Source of the DNA: Paraburkholderia solisilvae
GTDB lineage: Bacteria > Pseudomonadota > Gammaproteobacteria > Burkholderiales > Burkholderiaceae
Assembly (NCBI RefSeq): GCF_902859875.1
Contig: NZ_CADIKF010000015.1
Location: 62,001 to 126,000, forward strand
Length of the DNA stretch: 64,000 nt
Direction of reading: 5' to 3'
The translations under genes were made by a program, and so were the position numbers. This document shows, piece by piece, positions 16,016 to 24,118 of the stretch. Position 1 is the stretch's first letter. Each line of letters opens with the position of its first letter. The notes under the pieces were generated by a model. That model did not search any database. It was not told the origin of the DNA and saw only the letters and a list, made by a program, of their open reading frames with translations.

Positions 16016-17338
16016 ATGAAACCTGCCCTGAAACCCGCGCTGAAGGTACTCGGCGCCGCGGCGGCCGCGTGCGCGGCGCTCAATGCGTCGGCGGCGACCG
16101 TCACGATCGCGACCCTCAACAACCCGGACATGATCGAGCTGAAGAAGCTCTCGCCCGCATTCGAAAAGGCGAATCCGGACATCAAGCTGAACTGGGTGAT
16201 CCTCGAGGAAAACGTGTTGCGCCAGCGCGCGACGACCGACATCACCACCGGCAGCGGCCAGTTCGACGTGGTGACGATCGGCGCATACGAAACGCCGCAA
16301 TGGGGCAAGCGCGGCTGGCTGTCGCCGCTTGCCGACCTGCCGGCGAGCTATGACCTGAACGACGTCGTGAAGACCGCGCGCGAAGGGCTCTCGTATAACG
16401 GTTCGCTTTATGCGCTGCCGTTCTACGTCGAAAGCTCGATGACGTTTTACCGCAAGGATCTGTTCGCGGCGAAGGGCCTGAAGATGCCGGACAACCCGAC
16501 CTACGACCAGATCGCGCAATTTGCGGACAAGCTGACCGACAAGTCGGCCGGCATGTACGGCATCTGTCTGCGCGGCAAGGCGGGCTGGGGCGAGAACATG
16601 GCGTACGTGACGACGCTCGTCAACACGTTCGGCGGCCGCTGGTTCGACGAGAAATGGCATGCGCAGCTCACCACGCCGGAGTGGAAAAAGGCCGTCTCGT
16701 TCTACGTCGACCTGTTGAAGAAAGACGGCCCGCCGGGAGCGAGCTCGAACGGCTTCAACGAAAACCTGACGCTGATGTCATCGGGCAAGTGCGCGATGTG
16801 GATCGATGCGACGGTGGCGGCCGGCATGCTGTACAACAAGCAGCAATCGCAGATCTCCGACAAGGTGGGCTTCGCGGCGGCGCCGACCCAGGTCACGCCG
16901 AACGGTTCGCACTGGCTGTGGGCGTGGGCGCTGGCGATTCCGAAGACGTCGAAGCAGCAGGATTCGGCGAAGAAGTTCATCGCGTGGGCGACGTCGAAGG
17001 AGTACATCGAGCTGGTCGCGAAGGATGAAGGCTGGGCCTCGGTGCCGCCGGGCACGCGCCAGTCGACCTACGCGCGGCCGGAATACAAGCAGGCCGCGCC
17101 GTTTGCCGACTTCGTGCTGAAGGCGATCGAATCCGCCGACCCGACGCACCCGACGTTGAAGTCCGTGCCGTACACCGGCGTGCAGTTCGTCGGTATTCCT
17201 GAGTTCCAGTCGTTCGGCACCGTGGTCGGACAGAGCATCTCCGGCGCAGTGGCGGGCCAGATGACGGTCGATCAGGCTTTGCAGGCGGGCAATGCCACCG
17301 CGGATCGCGCGGTGCGCCAGGCTGGCCTGCAGAAGTAA
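16016..17338 (+). CDS. smoE: Polyol ABC transporter periplasmic binding protein
   Basis: 440-residue extracellular solute-binding protein, family 1. The signal peptide is about residues 1-27 (VLGAAAAACAALNASAA). The mature part begins TVTIATLNNPDMIELKKL and shows the sorbitol/mannitol binder pattern (WVILEENVLRQRATTDI; GQFDVVTIGAYETPQWGKRGWL; ALPFYVESSMTFYRKDLF). Start ATG 16016 has AAAGGAGA seven bases upstream. It delivers sorbitol, mannitol or arabinitol to the permease pair encoded next. A strong stem-loop in the 137-base gap after its stop probably sets a higher mRNA level for this gene than for the permeases. Confidence 0.92.
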   Translation: MKPALKPALKVLGAAAAACAALNASAATVTIATLNNPDMIELKKLSPAFEKANPDIKLNWVILEENVLRQRATTDITTGSGQFDVVTIGAYETPQWGKRGWLSPLADLPASYDLNDVVKTAREGLSYNGSLYALPFYVESSMTFYRKDLFAAKGLKMPDNPTYDQIAQFADKLTDKSAGMYGICLRGKAGWGENMAYVTTLVNTFGGRWFDEKWHAQLTTPEWKKAVSFYVDLLKKDGPPGASSNGFNENLTLMSSGKCAMWIDATVAAGMLYNKQQSQISDKVGFAAAPTQVTPNGSHWLWAWALAIPKTSKQQDSAKKFIAWATSKEYIELVAKDEGWASVPPGTRQSTYARPEYKQAAPFADFVLKAIESADPTHPTLKSVPYTGVQFVGIPEFQSFGTVVGQSISGAVAGQMTVDQALQAGNATADRAVRQAGLQK

Positions 17339-17369
17339 CGCGGTAGCAAAGTTCGTTCGAAGCAAAACC

Positions 17370-17395
17370 CCGGCCGGGCGGCAATGCCCGGCCGG
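17370..17395 (+). promoter_or_regulatory. Intercistronic stem-loop between binding-protein and permease genes
   Basis: CCGGCCGGGC (17370-17379) pairs perfectly with GCCCGGCCGG (17386-17395) around GGCAAT. The location, after a periplasmic binding-protein gene and before its permeases, is where many ABC operons carry hairpins that protect the upstream message from 3' exonucleases or attenuate read-through. There is no T-run. Confidence 0.55.
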
Positions 17396-17475
17396 ACCCC
17401 CGGCAGCACGGCGGCCCGCCTGCCTCGTTTGAAGCAAACCCGGCGGCTCGCGCACTTCCGAACAGGTGGCCCATC

Positions 17476-18411
17476 ATGCCTCATCTGCGCCTTCCTCTGT
17501 CGCATGCCCATCCCCGAACCGAACAGGAACGCGAATCGCGCAAAGCCGCGTCCGCGCGCTGGCTGGTGTCGCCATCCGTCGCGGTCCTGTTGCTGTGGAT
17601 GGCGATTCCGCTCGCGATGACGATCTGGTTTTCGTTCACGCGCTACAACCTGCTGAACCCGGATGAAAAAGGCTTCGCCGGCTTCGACAACTACCGCTAT
17701 CTGGCGACCGACCCGTCGTTCTGGCCGTCGATCCTGCATACGTTGCAGCTGATCATCGCGGTGCTGGTGATCACGGTGGTGGGCGGCGTGCTGATGGCCG
17801 TGCTGTTCGACCGGAAATTCTATGGGCAGGGCATTGCGCGCCTGCTCGCGATCGCGCCGTTCTTCGTGATGCCGACGGTGAGCGCGCTGATCTGGAAGAA
17901 CATGATTTTCCACCCGGTGTACGGTCTGGTCGCGGACGCGATGCGCGCGGCCGGCCTCACGCCGATCGACTGGTTCGCGACGTATCCGCTGACGTCGGTG
18001 ATCATCATCGTCGCGTGGCAGTGGTTGCCGTTCGCGTTTCTGATTTTGTTTACCGCGATCCAGTCGCTCGATCAGGAACAGAAGGAGGCGGCGAAAATCG
18101 ACGGCGCCGGCCCGTTCGCGATGTTTTTCTTCATCACGTTGCCGCACCTGAGACGTGCGATCGCGGTGGTCGTGATGATGGAGACGATTTTCCTGCTGTC
18201 GATTTTCGCCGAGATCTATACGACGACCGGCGGCGGCCCCGGCAACGCGACCACCAATCTGTCGTACCTGATCTACGCGCTCGGCCTGCAGCAGTTCGAC
18301 GTCGGCCTGGCTTCCGCCGGCGGCATTCTCGCGGTCGTGGTCGCGAACATCGTGTCGTTCTTCCTTGTGAAGATGCTCGCGAAGAACCTGAAAGGGGAGT
18401 ACGAAAAATGA
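17476..18411 (+). CDS. smoF: Polyol ABC transporter permease, MalF type
   Basis: 311-residue inner-membrane permease with about six hydrophobic helices (from WLVSPSVAVLLLWMAIPLAM at residue 29). The cytoplasmic coupling loop is EAAKIDGAGPFAMFFFITLP, matching EAA---G---------I-LP, the contact with the ATPase SmoK. It ends in AKNLKGEYEK. The stop overlaps the next permease start as ATGA, so the two are translated together. The hydrophilic N-terminus, HLRLPLSHAHPRTEQERESRK, is cytoplasmic. Confidence 0.93.
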   Translation: MPHLRLPLSHAHPRTEQERESRKAASARWLVSPSVAVLLLWMAIPLAMTIWFSFTRYNLLNPDEKGFAGFDNYRYLATDPSFWPSILHTLQLIIAVLVITVVGGVLMAVLFDRKFYGQGIARLLAIAPFFVMPTVSALIWKNMIFHPVYGLVADAMRAAGLTPIDWFATYPLTSVIIIVAWQWLPFAFLILFTAIQSLDQEQKEAAKIDGAGPFAMFFFITLPHLRRAIAVVVMMETIFLLSIFAEIYTTTGGGPGNATTNLSYLIYALGLQQFDVGLASAGGILAVVVANIVSFFLVKMLAKNLKGEYEK

Positions 18412-19274
18412 GCCAGGTCGCTGTCTCACCCGTTGCGGCCGCCGCCGCGCCCGCTGCTTCGCCGTTGGCTACCGTGCGGCGCGCCATTCCGGGCATTCTC
18501 GCGTGGCTGATCGCGCTCGCGCTGTTCTTCCCGATCTTCTGGATGACGATCACCGCGTTCAAGACCGAGCAGCAGGCGTACTCGTCTTCGCTGTTCTTTA
18601 CGCCGACGCTCGAGAGCTTCCGCGAGGTGTTCGCGCGCAGCAACTACTTCGGGTTTGCGTGGAACTCGGTGCTGATTTCGGTCGGCGTGACCATCGTGTG
18701 CCTGATCCTGGCCGTGCCCGCCGCTTACGCGATGGCGTTCTTCCCGAGCCGGCGTACGCAGAAAACGCTGCTGTGGATGCTGTCGACGAAAATGATGCCG
18801 TCGGTCGGCGTGCTGGTGCCGATCTATCTGCTGTGGAAAAACAGCGGGCTGCTCGACACGGTGACCGGTCTCGTCATCGTCTACACGCTGATCAATCTGC
18901 CGATCGCCGTGTGGATGGCGTTCACGTACTTCAACGAGATTCCGCGCGACATCCTCGAAGCCGGCCGCATCGACGGCGCCGCGACGTGGCAGGAAATCGT
19001 CTACCTGCTGATGCCGATGGCGCTGCCGGGCCTCGCGTCGACCGCGCTGCTGCTCGTGATCCTGTCGTGGAACGAAGCGTTCTGGAGCATCAATCTGTCG
19101 AGTTCGAATGCGGCGCCGCTGACGGTGTTCATCGCGTCGTATTCGAGCCCCGAGGGGTTGTTCTGGGCGAAGCTGTCCGCTGCGTCGCTGCTCGCGGTCG
19201 CGCCGATCCTGATTGTCGGCTGGCTGTCGCAGAAGCAGCTGGTGCGGGGGCTTACGTTCGGAGCGGTCAAGTGA
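18408..19274 (+). CDS. smoG: Polyol ABC transporter permease, MalG type
   Basis: 288-residue partner permease. Hydrophobic helices start at AIPGILAWLIALALFFPIF, and the EAA loop is EAGRIDGAATWQEIVYLLMP. The start ATG shares four bases with the smoF stop, and its own stop shares GTGA with the following HAD gene, so smoF, smoG and the phosphatase are translationally coupled. Confidence 0.93.
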   Translation: MSQVAVSPVAAAAAPAASPLATVRRAIPGILAWLIALALFFPIFWMTITAFKTEQQAYSSSLFFTPTLESFREVFARSNYFGFAWNSVLISVGVTIVCLILAVPAAYAMAFFPSRRTQKTLLWMLSTKMMPSVGVLVPIYLLWKNSGLLDTVTGLVIVYTLINLPIAVWMAFTYFNEIPRDILEAGRIDGAATWQEIVYLLMPMALPGLASTALLLVILSWNEAFWSINLSSSNAAPLTVFIASYSSPEGLFWAKLSAASLLAVAPILIVGWLSQKQLVRGLTFGAVK

Positions 19275-20035
19275 CGCAAACGCAGACGCAAACCCAGACC
19301 CAGATGCAAACACAACCTCGCACGGAAACCCGAACCGGCATGGCGCTCGTCCTGATCTGCGATTGCGACGGTGTGCTGATCGACAGCGAAGCCGTCGCGG
19401 CCGCGATGCTGGTGCGCGAACTCGAAGCGCGCTGGCCCGATGCGGAGGTCGCGCCGGTCGTGATGCCGCTGCTCGGTCTGCGGATCGAACGCGTGCTCGA
19501 AGGCGCGGCCGCGCAGCTGGGCAAGCAGTTTGCCGGCGGCGATATCGAGGCGATTCGCACGAAGGTCGAAGCGGCGGCGGTGCAGGCGCCGACCGTGAAC
19601 GGCGTCGGCGACGCGCTCGCGCAGATTGTGCTCACCAAAGCGTGCGCGAGCAACAGCTTTCGTCCGTACGTCGAAGCGGCGCTCGCGCGCACCGGGCTCG
19701 TCAAGTTTTTCGGCGACCGGCTTTTCTGCGCGGATTCGGTGCCGCGGCCGAAGCCGGCGCCGGACGTTTATCTCGCGGCGGCGCGCGGTCTGAACGTGAC
19801 GCCGGACGCTTGTCTCGTTGTCGAAGACAGCGTGACCGGCGTGACCGCGGCGACGGCGGCGGGCATGACGGTGATCGGCTTCATCGGCGGCGGCCACACG
19901 AGCGACGCGCAGATCGACGCGTTGCGCGCGGCCGGCGCGCAACAGGTATTCGACGATATGCGGCGACTGCCGGAACTGGTCGCACGTTGGACGCAACATC
20001 ACGCAACACACGGAGACACATCATGGCTAGCCTGA
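19271..20035 (+). CDS. HAD-superfamily sugar-phosphate phosphatase in the polyol operon
   Basis: HAD subfamily IA hydrolase: motif I CDCDGVLIDSE (nucleophile Asp31, acid Asp33 from the GTG start), motif III Lys in RPKPAPDVYL, motif IV VVEDSVTG. Beta-phosphoglucomutase and 6-phosphogluconate phosphatase (YieH) are of this type; the substrate here is unknown but probably a sugar or polyol phosphate. Two starts are possible: GTG 19271, coupled to the smoG stop and preceded by GGAG, which adds a Thr-Gln repeat (five TQ pairs in a row), or ATG 19340 (MALVLICDCD), the usual family start. The last 13 bases overlap smoK. A phosphatase inside an ABC polyol operon is uncommon. Confidence 0.85.
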   Translation: MTQTQTQTQTQMQTQPRTETRTGMALVLICDCDGVLIDSEAVAAAMLVRELEARWPDAEVAPVVMPLLGLRIERVLEGAAAQLGKQFAGGDIEAIRTKVEAAAVQAPTVNGVGDALAQIVLTKACASNSFRPYVEAALARTGLVKFFGDRLFCADSVPRPKPAPDVYLAAARGLNVTPDACLVVEDSVTGVTAATAAGMTVIGFIGGGHTSDAQIDALRAAGAQQVFDDMRRLPELVARWTQHHATHGDTSWLA

Positions 20036-21132
20036 CTTTGCGCAATATCAGCAAGCGCTACGACGAGACGGAAGTGATGCGCAACATCAACCTCGACATC
20101 GCGGATGGCGAGTTCGTCGTGTTCGTCGGTCCGAGCGGCTGCGGGAAGTCGACGCTGATGCGGATGATCGCGGGCCTCGAAGACATCAGCAGCGGCGATC
20201 TGAATATCGACGGCACGCGCATGAACGAAGTGCCGCCCGCCAAGCGCGGCATCGCGATGGTGTTCCAGTCCTATGCGCTGTATCCGCATATGACGCTGTA
20301 CGACAACATGGCGTTCGGCCTCAAGCTCGCAGGCGCGAAAAAGCCGGAGATCGATCAGGCGGTGCGCAACGCGGCGAAGATCCTGCATATCGACCATCTG
20401 CTCGAGCGCAAGCCGAAGCAACTGTCGGGCGGGCAGCGTCAGCGCGTCGCGATCGGCCGCGCGATCACGCGCAAGCCGAAGGTATTTCTGTTCGACGAAC
20501 CGCTGTCGAATCTCGACGCCGCGCTGCGCGTGAAAATGCGCCTCGAGTTCGCGCGGCTGCACGACGAACTGAAGACCACGATGATCTACGTGACGCACGA
20601 CCAGGTCGAAGCGATGACACTCGCGGACAAGATCGTCGTGCTGTCGGCAGGCAATCTCGAACAGGTCGGCACGCCGAACGCGCTGTATCACGCGCCGGCG
20701 AACCGCTTTGTCGCGGGCTTTATCGGCTCGCCGAAGATGAATTTCATGGACGGCGTCGTGCAGTCGGTCGCGGCTGACGGCGTGCTGGTGCGCTATGAAA
20801 CCGGCGAGACGCAACGCGTCGCGGTCGAGCCCGGCAATGCGAGGGAAGGCGACAAGGTGAGCGTCGGCATCCGGCCCGAGCATCTGCATGTGGATTCAGT
20901 GGAGTTCGGCGTGTCCGCGAAAATCATGGCCGTCGAATCGCTCGGCGATGCCGCGTATCTGTACGCCGAATGCGGCGTCGCGCCCGAAGGGCTGATCGCG
21001 CGCATTCCGCCGCTCGAGCAGCATCCGAAGGGCAAGATGGTCAAACTCGGCGCGGACGCGGGCCATTGCCACCTGTTCGATAGCAACGGGCAGGCGTTCC
21101 GCCGGAGAATCGCGCAGGAACTGGCGGCGTGA
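20023..21132 (+). CDS. smoK: Polyol ABC transporter ATPase, MalK/UgpC type
   Basis: 369-residue ATPase of the carbohydrate importer (CUT1) class: Walker A GPSGCGKST (36-44), Q-loop FQSYALYPHM (81-90), signature LSGGQRQR (134-141), Walker B VFLFDEP (154-160) and switch THDQVEAMTLADKI. After residue 240 comes the OB-fold regulatory domain (GFIGSPKMNFMDG; VGIRPEHLHV) that completes MalK-type subunits. The ATG at 20023 lies inside the end of the HAD gene with GGAGAC upstream. Last gene of this polyol segment; the remaining enzymes and the regulator are 13 kb away. Confidence 0.94.
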   Translation: MASLTLRNISKRYDETEVMRNINLDIADGEFVVFVGPSGCGKSTLMRMIAGLEDISSGDLNIDGTRMNEVPPAKRGIAMVFQSYALYPHMTLYDNMAFGLKLAGAKKPEIDQAVRNAAKILHIDHLLERKPKQLSGGQRQRVAIGRAITRKPKVFLFDEPLSNLDAALRVKMRLEFARLHDELKTTMIYVTHDQVEAMTLADKIVVLSAGNLEQVGTPNALYHAPANRFVAGFIGSPKMNFMDGVVQSVAADGVLVRYETGETQRVAVEPGNAREGDKVSVGIRPEHLHVDSVEFGVSAKIMAVESLGDAAYLYAECGVAPEGLIARIPPLEQHPKGKMVKLGADAGHCHLFDSNGQAFRRRIAQELAA

Positions 21133-21629
21133 CGGACGTCGGTTGACGGCGCGTTTCGCCTATATAGTCAAACTAACCGTCTGACCGTTGCGCGTCGCGT
21201 TGGCGCATAACGGCCGGCACGATACAGCTGACCTATCAATTAACGAATCATTCGGAGCACGAAAACAACGCGCCGGCGCCGGCCGTTCACACCGCCCGCC
21301 AAAGTGCGCGCCGTATTGTTCCGCCTGCCTTCACGCCCTGGCACAGCGCCATGCTGCGATGCGGGTGCTCGTGCCTGCTCGACGCGAGCGATGGCGCGGC
21401 TTTCGCATTACCAATGCCTTTCTCTCGAATAACATTCGATGACGGCCATTCACATAGCCTTATTCAAACGATAAAAAAGTTTGATTTTTGCTGCCGCGCA
21501 AAAGAGACCACCATCGGCGGGCGTCAACCGTATCCCGTTCTGTGCATCTCGTTGTCCTGACAGCCTGCAAGTTGCCTCCGGAACCCGAGCGTCGACGTCA
21601 GACCAGAAGTCATTACACGGAGACGACTC
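21133..21629. other. Intergenic region between polyol and oxalate loci
   Basis: 497 bases, relatively AT-rich toward the end, with no credible gene. TCAAAC (21464-21469) and GTTTGA (21479-21484) form an inverted repeat around GATAAAAAA, about 145 bp before the transporter start; it may be a regulator site for the oxalate transporter. The TGATATATCA motif found before oxc is not present here. Confidence 0.4.
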
Positions 21630-22982
21630 TTGCAACAGCCAGTCACAGCACCCGGTGGCGGTGCGAAACATCTGCCCGGCCGCCAGTCCAGCCGATGGGT
21701 TCAACTTGCGATCGGCGTCATCTGCATGGGCCTCGTCGCGAATCTCCAATACGCGTGGACGCTCTTCGTCGAGCCGATGAATGCCCAGCATCACTGGGGC
21801 CTCGCGTCGATTCAAACGGCTTTCTCGATCTTTATCGTGACCGAAACCTGGCTTGTGCCGATCGAAGGCTGGCTCGTCGATCGTTTCGGTCCGCGTCCCG
21901 TCGTGATCGGCGGCGCGATCTGCGCGGGCCTCGGCTGGATACTCGACGCGTATGCGCCCAATCTGGCCGTGCTCTTTCTCGCCGCGGTGATCTCCGGCAT
22001 CGGCGCCGGCTGCGTGTACGGCACCTGCGTCGGCAATGCGCTCAAGTGGTTTCCGGACCGGCGCGGCCTCGCGGCCGGCCTGACGGCCGCCGGCTTCGGC
22101 GCGGGCGCCGCGCTGACCGTGATCCCGATCGCGTCGATGATCGAGCGCTCCGGCTATCAGCACACGCTGGTCTTTTTCGGCTGCCTGCAAGGCGGCGTGA
22201 TCCTGTTGCTCGCGACGTTGCTGGTGCGCCCGAATCCGCCCGAGTTCGCGCGCAAGGTCAAACGCGTGGTCGCGACGAAGATCGACTACACGACCAGCGA
22301 AATGGTGCGCGCGCCGGTGTTCTGGGTGCTCTACGCGATGTTCGTATGCGTGGCGACCGGCGGCATCATCGCGACCGCGCAGATCGGCCCGATCGCGAAG
22401 GAATATGGTTTCGCCGAGACGCCGATCGCATTCTTCGCCGCGACGCTGCCGCTGCTCACGCTGACGTTGTCGATCAATAACGTCTGCAACGGCTTCACAC
22501 GGCCGATTTGCGGCGCGATCTCCGATCGCATCGGCCGCGAGAACACGATGTTCATGACGTTCCTCGGCGAAGGACTCGCGCTGCTCGGCCTGATGCACTT
22601 CGGTCACAACCCGTACCTGTTCATGGTGTTCTCCGGGCTGATCTTCGTGTTCTACGGCGACATCTTCTCGAACTTCCCGGCGACCTGCGCGGATACGTTC
22701 GGCGCGAAATACGCGGCCGGCAACGCGGGCACGCTGTACACCGCGAAGGGCACCGCCGCGATGCTGGTGCCGATCGCCTCGGTGCTCGCCGAGCACGGCG
22801 GCTGGAACACGGTGTTTATCTTCGCGGCGTGCATCGCGATCGCGGGCAGCGTGGCGGCGAAATTCGTGCTCGCGCCGATGCGGCAGCGCTGGATCGAGGA
22901 TTCGTGGAAGGAAAGCGAACGGCTCGCGTTCGTCGGATCACGTAATACGTATAAACCGACGCCGCTGGGGTCGAACGAGTAA
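21630..22982 (+). CDS. oxlT: Oxalate/formate antiporter-type MFS transporter
   Basis: 450-residue major facilitator with 12 hydrophobic segments (first WVQLAIGVICMGLVANLQYAWTLF). The OxlT-like signature region follows: FVEPMNAQHHWGLASIQTAFSIFIVTETW, with DRFGPRP in the A-motif position and RGLAAGLTAAGFGAGAALT. OxlT exchanges oxalate for formate, which fits the oxc and frc genes downstream: oxalate in, formate out. The likely start is TTG 21630, preceded by CGGAGA. Its stop overlaps the ATG of the GntR regulator by one base. Confidence 0.88.
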   Translation: MQQPVTAPGGGAKHLPGRQSSRWVQLAIGVICMGLVANLQYAWTLFVEPMNAQHHWGLASIQTAFSIFIVTETWLVPIEGWLVDRFGPRPVVIGGAICAGLGWILDAYAPNLAVLFLAAVISGIGAGCVYGTCVGNALKWFPDRRGLAAGLTAAGFGAGAALTVIPIASMIERSGYQHTLVFFGCLQGGVILLLATLLVRPNPPEFARKVKRVVATKIDYTTSEMVRAPVFWVLYAMFVCVATGGIIATAQIGPIAKEYGFAETPIAFFAATLPLLTLTLSINNVCNGFTRPICGAISDRIGRENTMFMTFLGEGLALLGLMHFGHNPYLFMVFSGLIFVFYGDIFSNFPATCADTFGAKYAAGNAGTLYTAKGTAAMLVPIASVLAEHGGWNTVFIFAACIAIAGSVAAKFVLAPMRQRWIEDSWKESERLAFVGSRNTYKPTPLGSNE

Positions 22983-23734
22983 TGGACGACGACGCGACTT
23001 TGACGATCGCGGCGTCGCCGGCTTCAACGGAAGCGCGTGCGACGCCGTTTGCGCTGTCGCTGCAGCCGTTGAACCCGGGCGCGTCGCTGCGCGATCTCGC
23101 GTACGCGAAGCTGCGTCAGGCGATCGCGGAAGCCGACATCTACGGCTCGCGCGAAGCGATCCGGCTCGACGAGCGCAATCTGACCGAAGCGCTCGGTGTG
23201 AGCCGCACGCCGATCCGCGAGGCGATGACGCTGCTCGAGCAGGAAGGCTTTCTACGCGCGGTGCCGCGTCGCGGCATGTTTATCCGGCGCAAGACGCGTC
23301 GCGAGATCGTCGAGATGATCCAGATGTGGGCGGCGCTCGAGAGCATGGCGGCGCGCCTCGCGACGCTCAAGGCGAGCGACGACGAGATCGAAGATCTGCG
23401 CAGGCTGTTCGCGCGCTTCGACGGCGGACGGCAGACGCCGGCGCAGCAGATCGACGAGTACTCGGAGGCGAACATCACGTTTCACGAGGCGCTGGTGAAG
23501 CTGTCGAAGTCGCAGGCGATCGCGCGCACGATCCGCAACGTGTTCGCGCACGTGCGCGCAATCCGCAAGCTGACGATCTCGCAAAGCGACCGGGCGTCGC
23601 GTTCGATCACCGATCACATGCAGATCATCGAAGCGCTGGAGGCGCGCGATACGGAAGGCGCGGAGCGGCTCGCGCGGCAGCATTCGCTGGAGCTCGCGAC
23701 CTACGTGAACGCGCATTGCGACTTTCTGGAGTGA
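22982..23734 (+). CDS. GntR-family (FadR/FCD subfamily) regulator of oxalate genes
   Basis: 250 residues. The N-terminal winged helix is at about residues 35-100 (LRDLAYAKLRQAIAEADIYG; LDERNLTEALGVSRTPIREAMTLLEQEGFLRAVPRRGMFI). The C-terminal all-helical FCD ligand domain follows from 105 (EMIQMWAALESMAARLATLKA; FHEALVKLSKSQAIARTIRNV; DHMQIIEALEARDTEGAERLARQHSLEL). It overlaps the transporter stop and sits directly before the oxc promoter, where two TGATATATCA-type dyads lie. By context it likely senses an oxalate-pathway metabolite; the effector is not shown. Confidence 0.88.
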   Translation: MDDDATLTIAASPASTEARATPFALSLQPLNPGASLRDLAYAKLRQAIAEADIYGSREAIRLDERNLTEALGVSRTPIREAMTLLEQEGFLRAVPRRGMFIRRKTRREIVEMIQMWAALESMAARLATLKASDDEIEDLRRLFARFDGGRQTPAQQIDEYSEANITFHEALVKLSKSQAIARTIRNVFAHVRAIRKLTISQSDRASRSITDHMQIIEALEARDTEGAERLARQHSLELATYVNAHCDFLE

Positions 23735-23817
23735 AAGCTGGAGCGAGGTTGGATGACGGATCGACCGGCGTGTGCGCGGTGAATCGGCCCCTTTGCGGGC
23801 CTTTCTTCGCATCAACT

Positions 23818-23829
23818 TGATATATCACA
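23818..23829. promoter_or_regulatory. Operator-like dyad 1, downstream of the GntR gene
   Basis: TGATATATCA (23818-23827) is a perfect palindrome; with the next two bases it gives TATATCACA (23821-23829), identical to the right arm of the dyad at 24005-24025. It lies 83 bp after the regulator stop. Confidence 0.55.
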
Positions 23830-24004
23830 TGCCAGATATCGTCGGACGTTGTGGTGCGCTGCACAAGAGGTCAGCGAAAGGAGCAACTCACTGAAATTAA
23901 TGAAGTTTCTACGGGAAAGCTGTCGATGGCGAGCGAGATTTAACAGCTCTACGCTGCAACAAGCGACGCCCTAAGGGCAAAAAGCTATTGAATCAAACTT
24001 GGTG

Positions 24005-24025
24005 TGTGATATATGGTATATCACA
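24005..24025. promoter_or_regulatory. Operator-like dyad 2 over the presumed oxc promoter
   Basis: TGTGATATA and TATATCACA are perfect nine-base inverted arms separated by TGG, 94 bp before the oxc start. A TTGAAT box at 23988-23993 would place the -10 element (TATGGT, 24012-24017, 18-base spacing) inside the dyad, consistent with repression. A shorter version lies at 23818-23829. The neighbouring GntR protein is the natural ligand. The rest of the 384-base gap shows no gene. Confidence 0.6.
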
Positions 24026-24118
24026 GTGCTGCGATGAGTCCGACGGAAGGTTCTCGGGCACCGATTACCCATACACGACGCGACGGCCTAACAGTCATAT
24101 CGATCTGGAGATTAGTGA

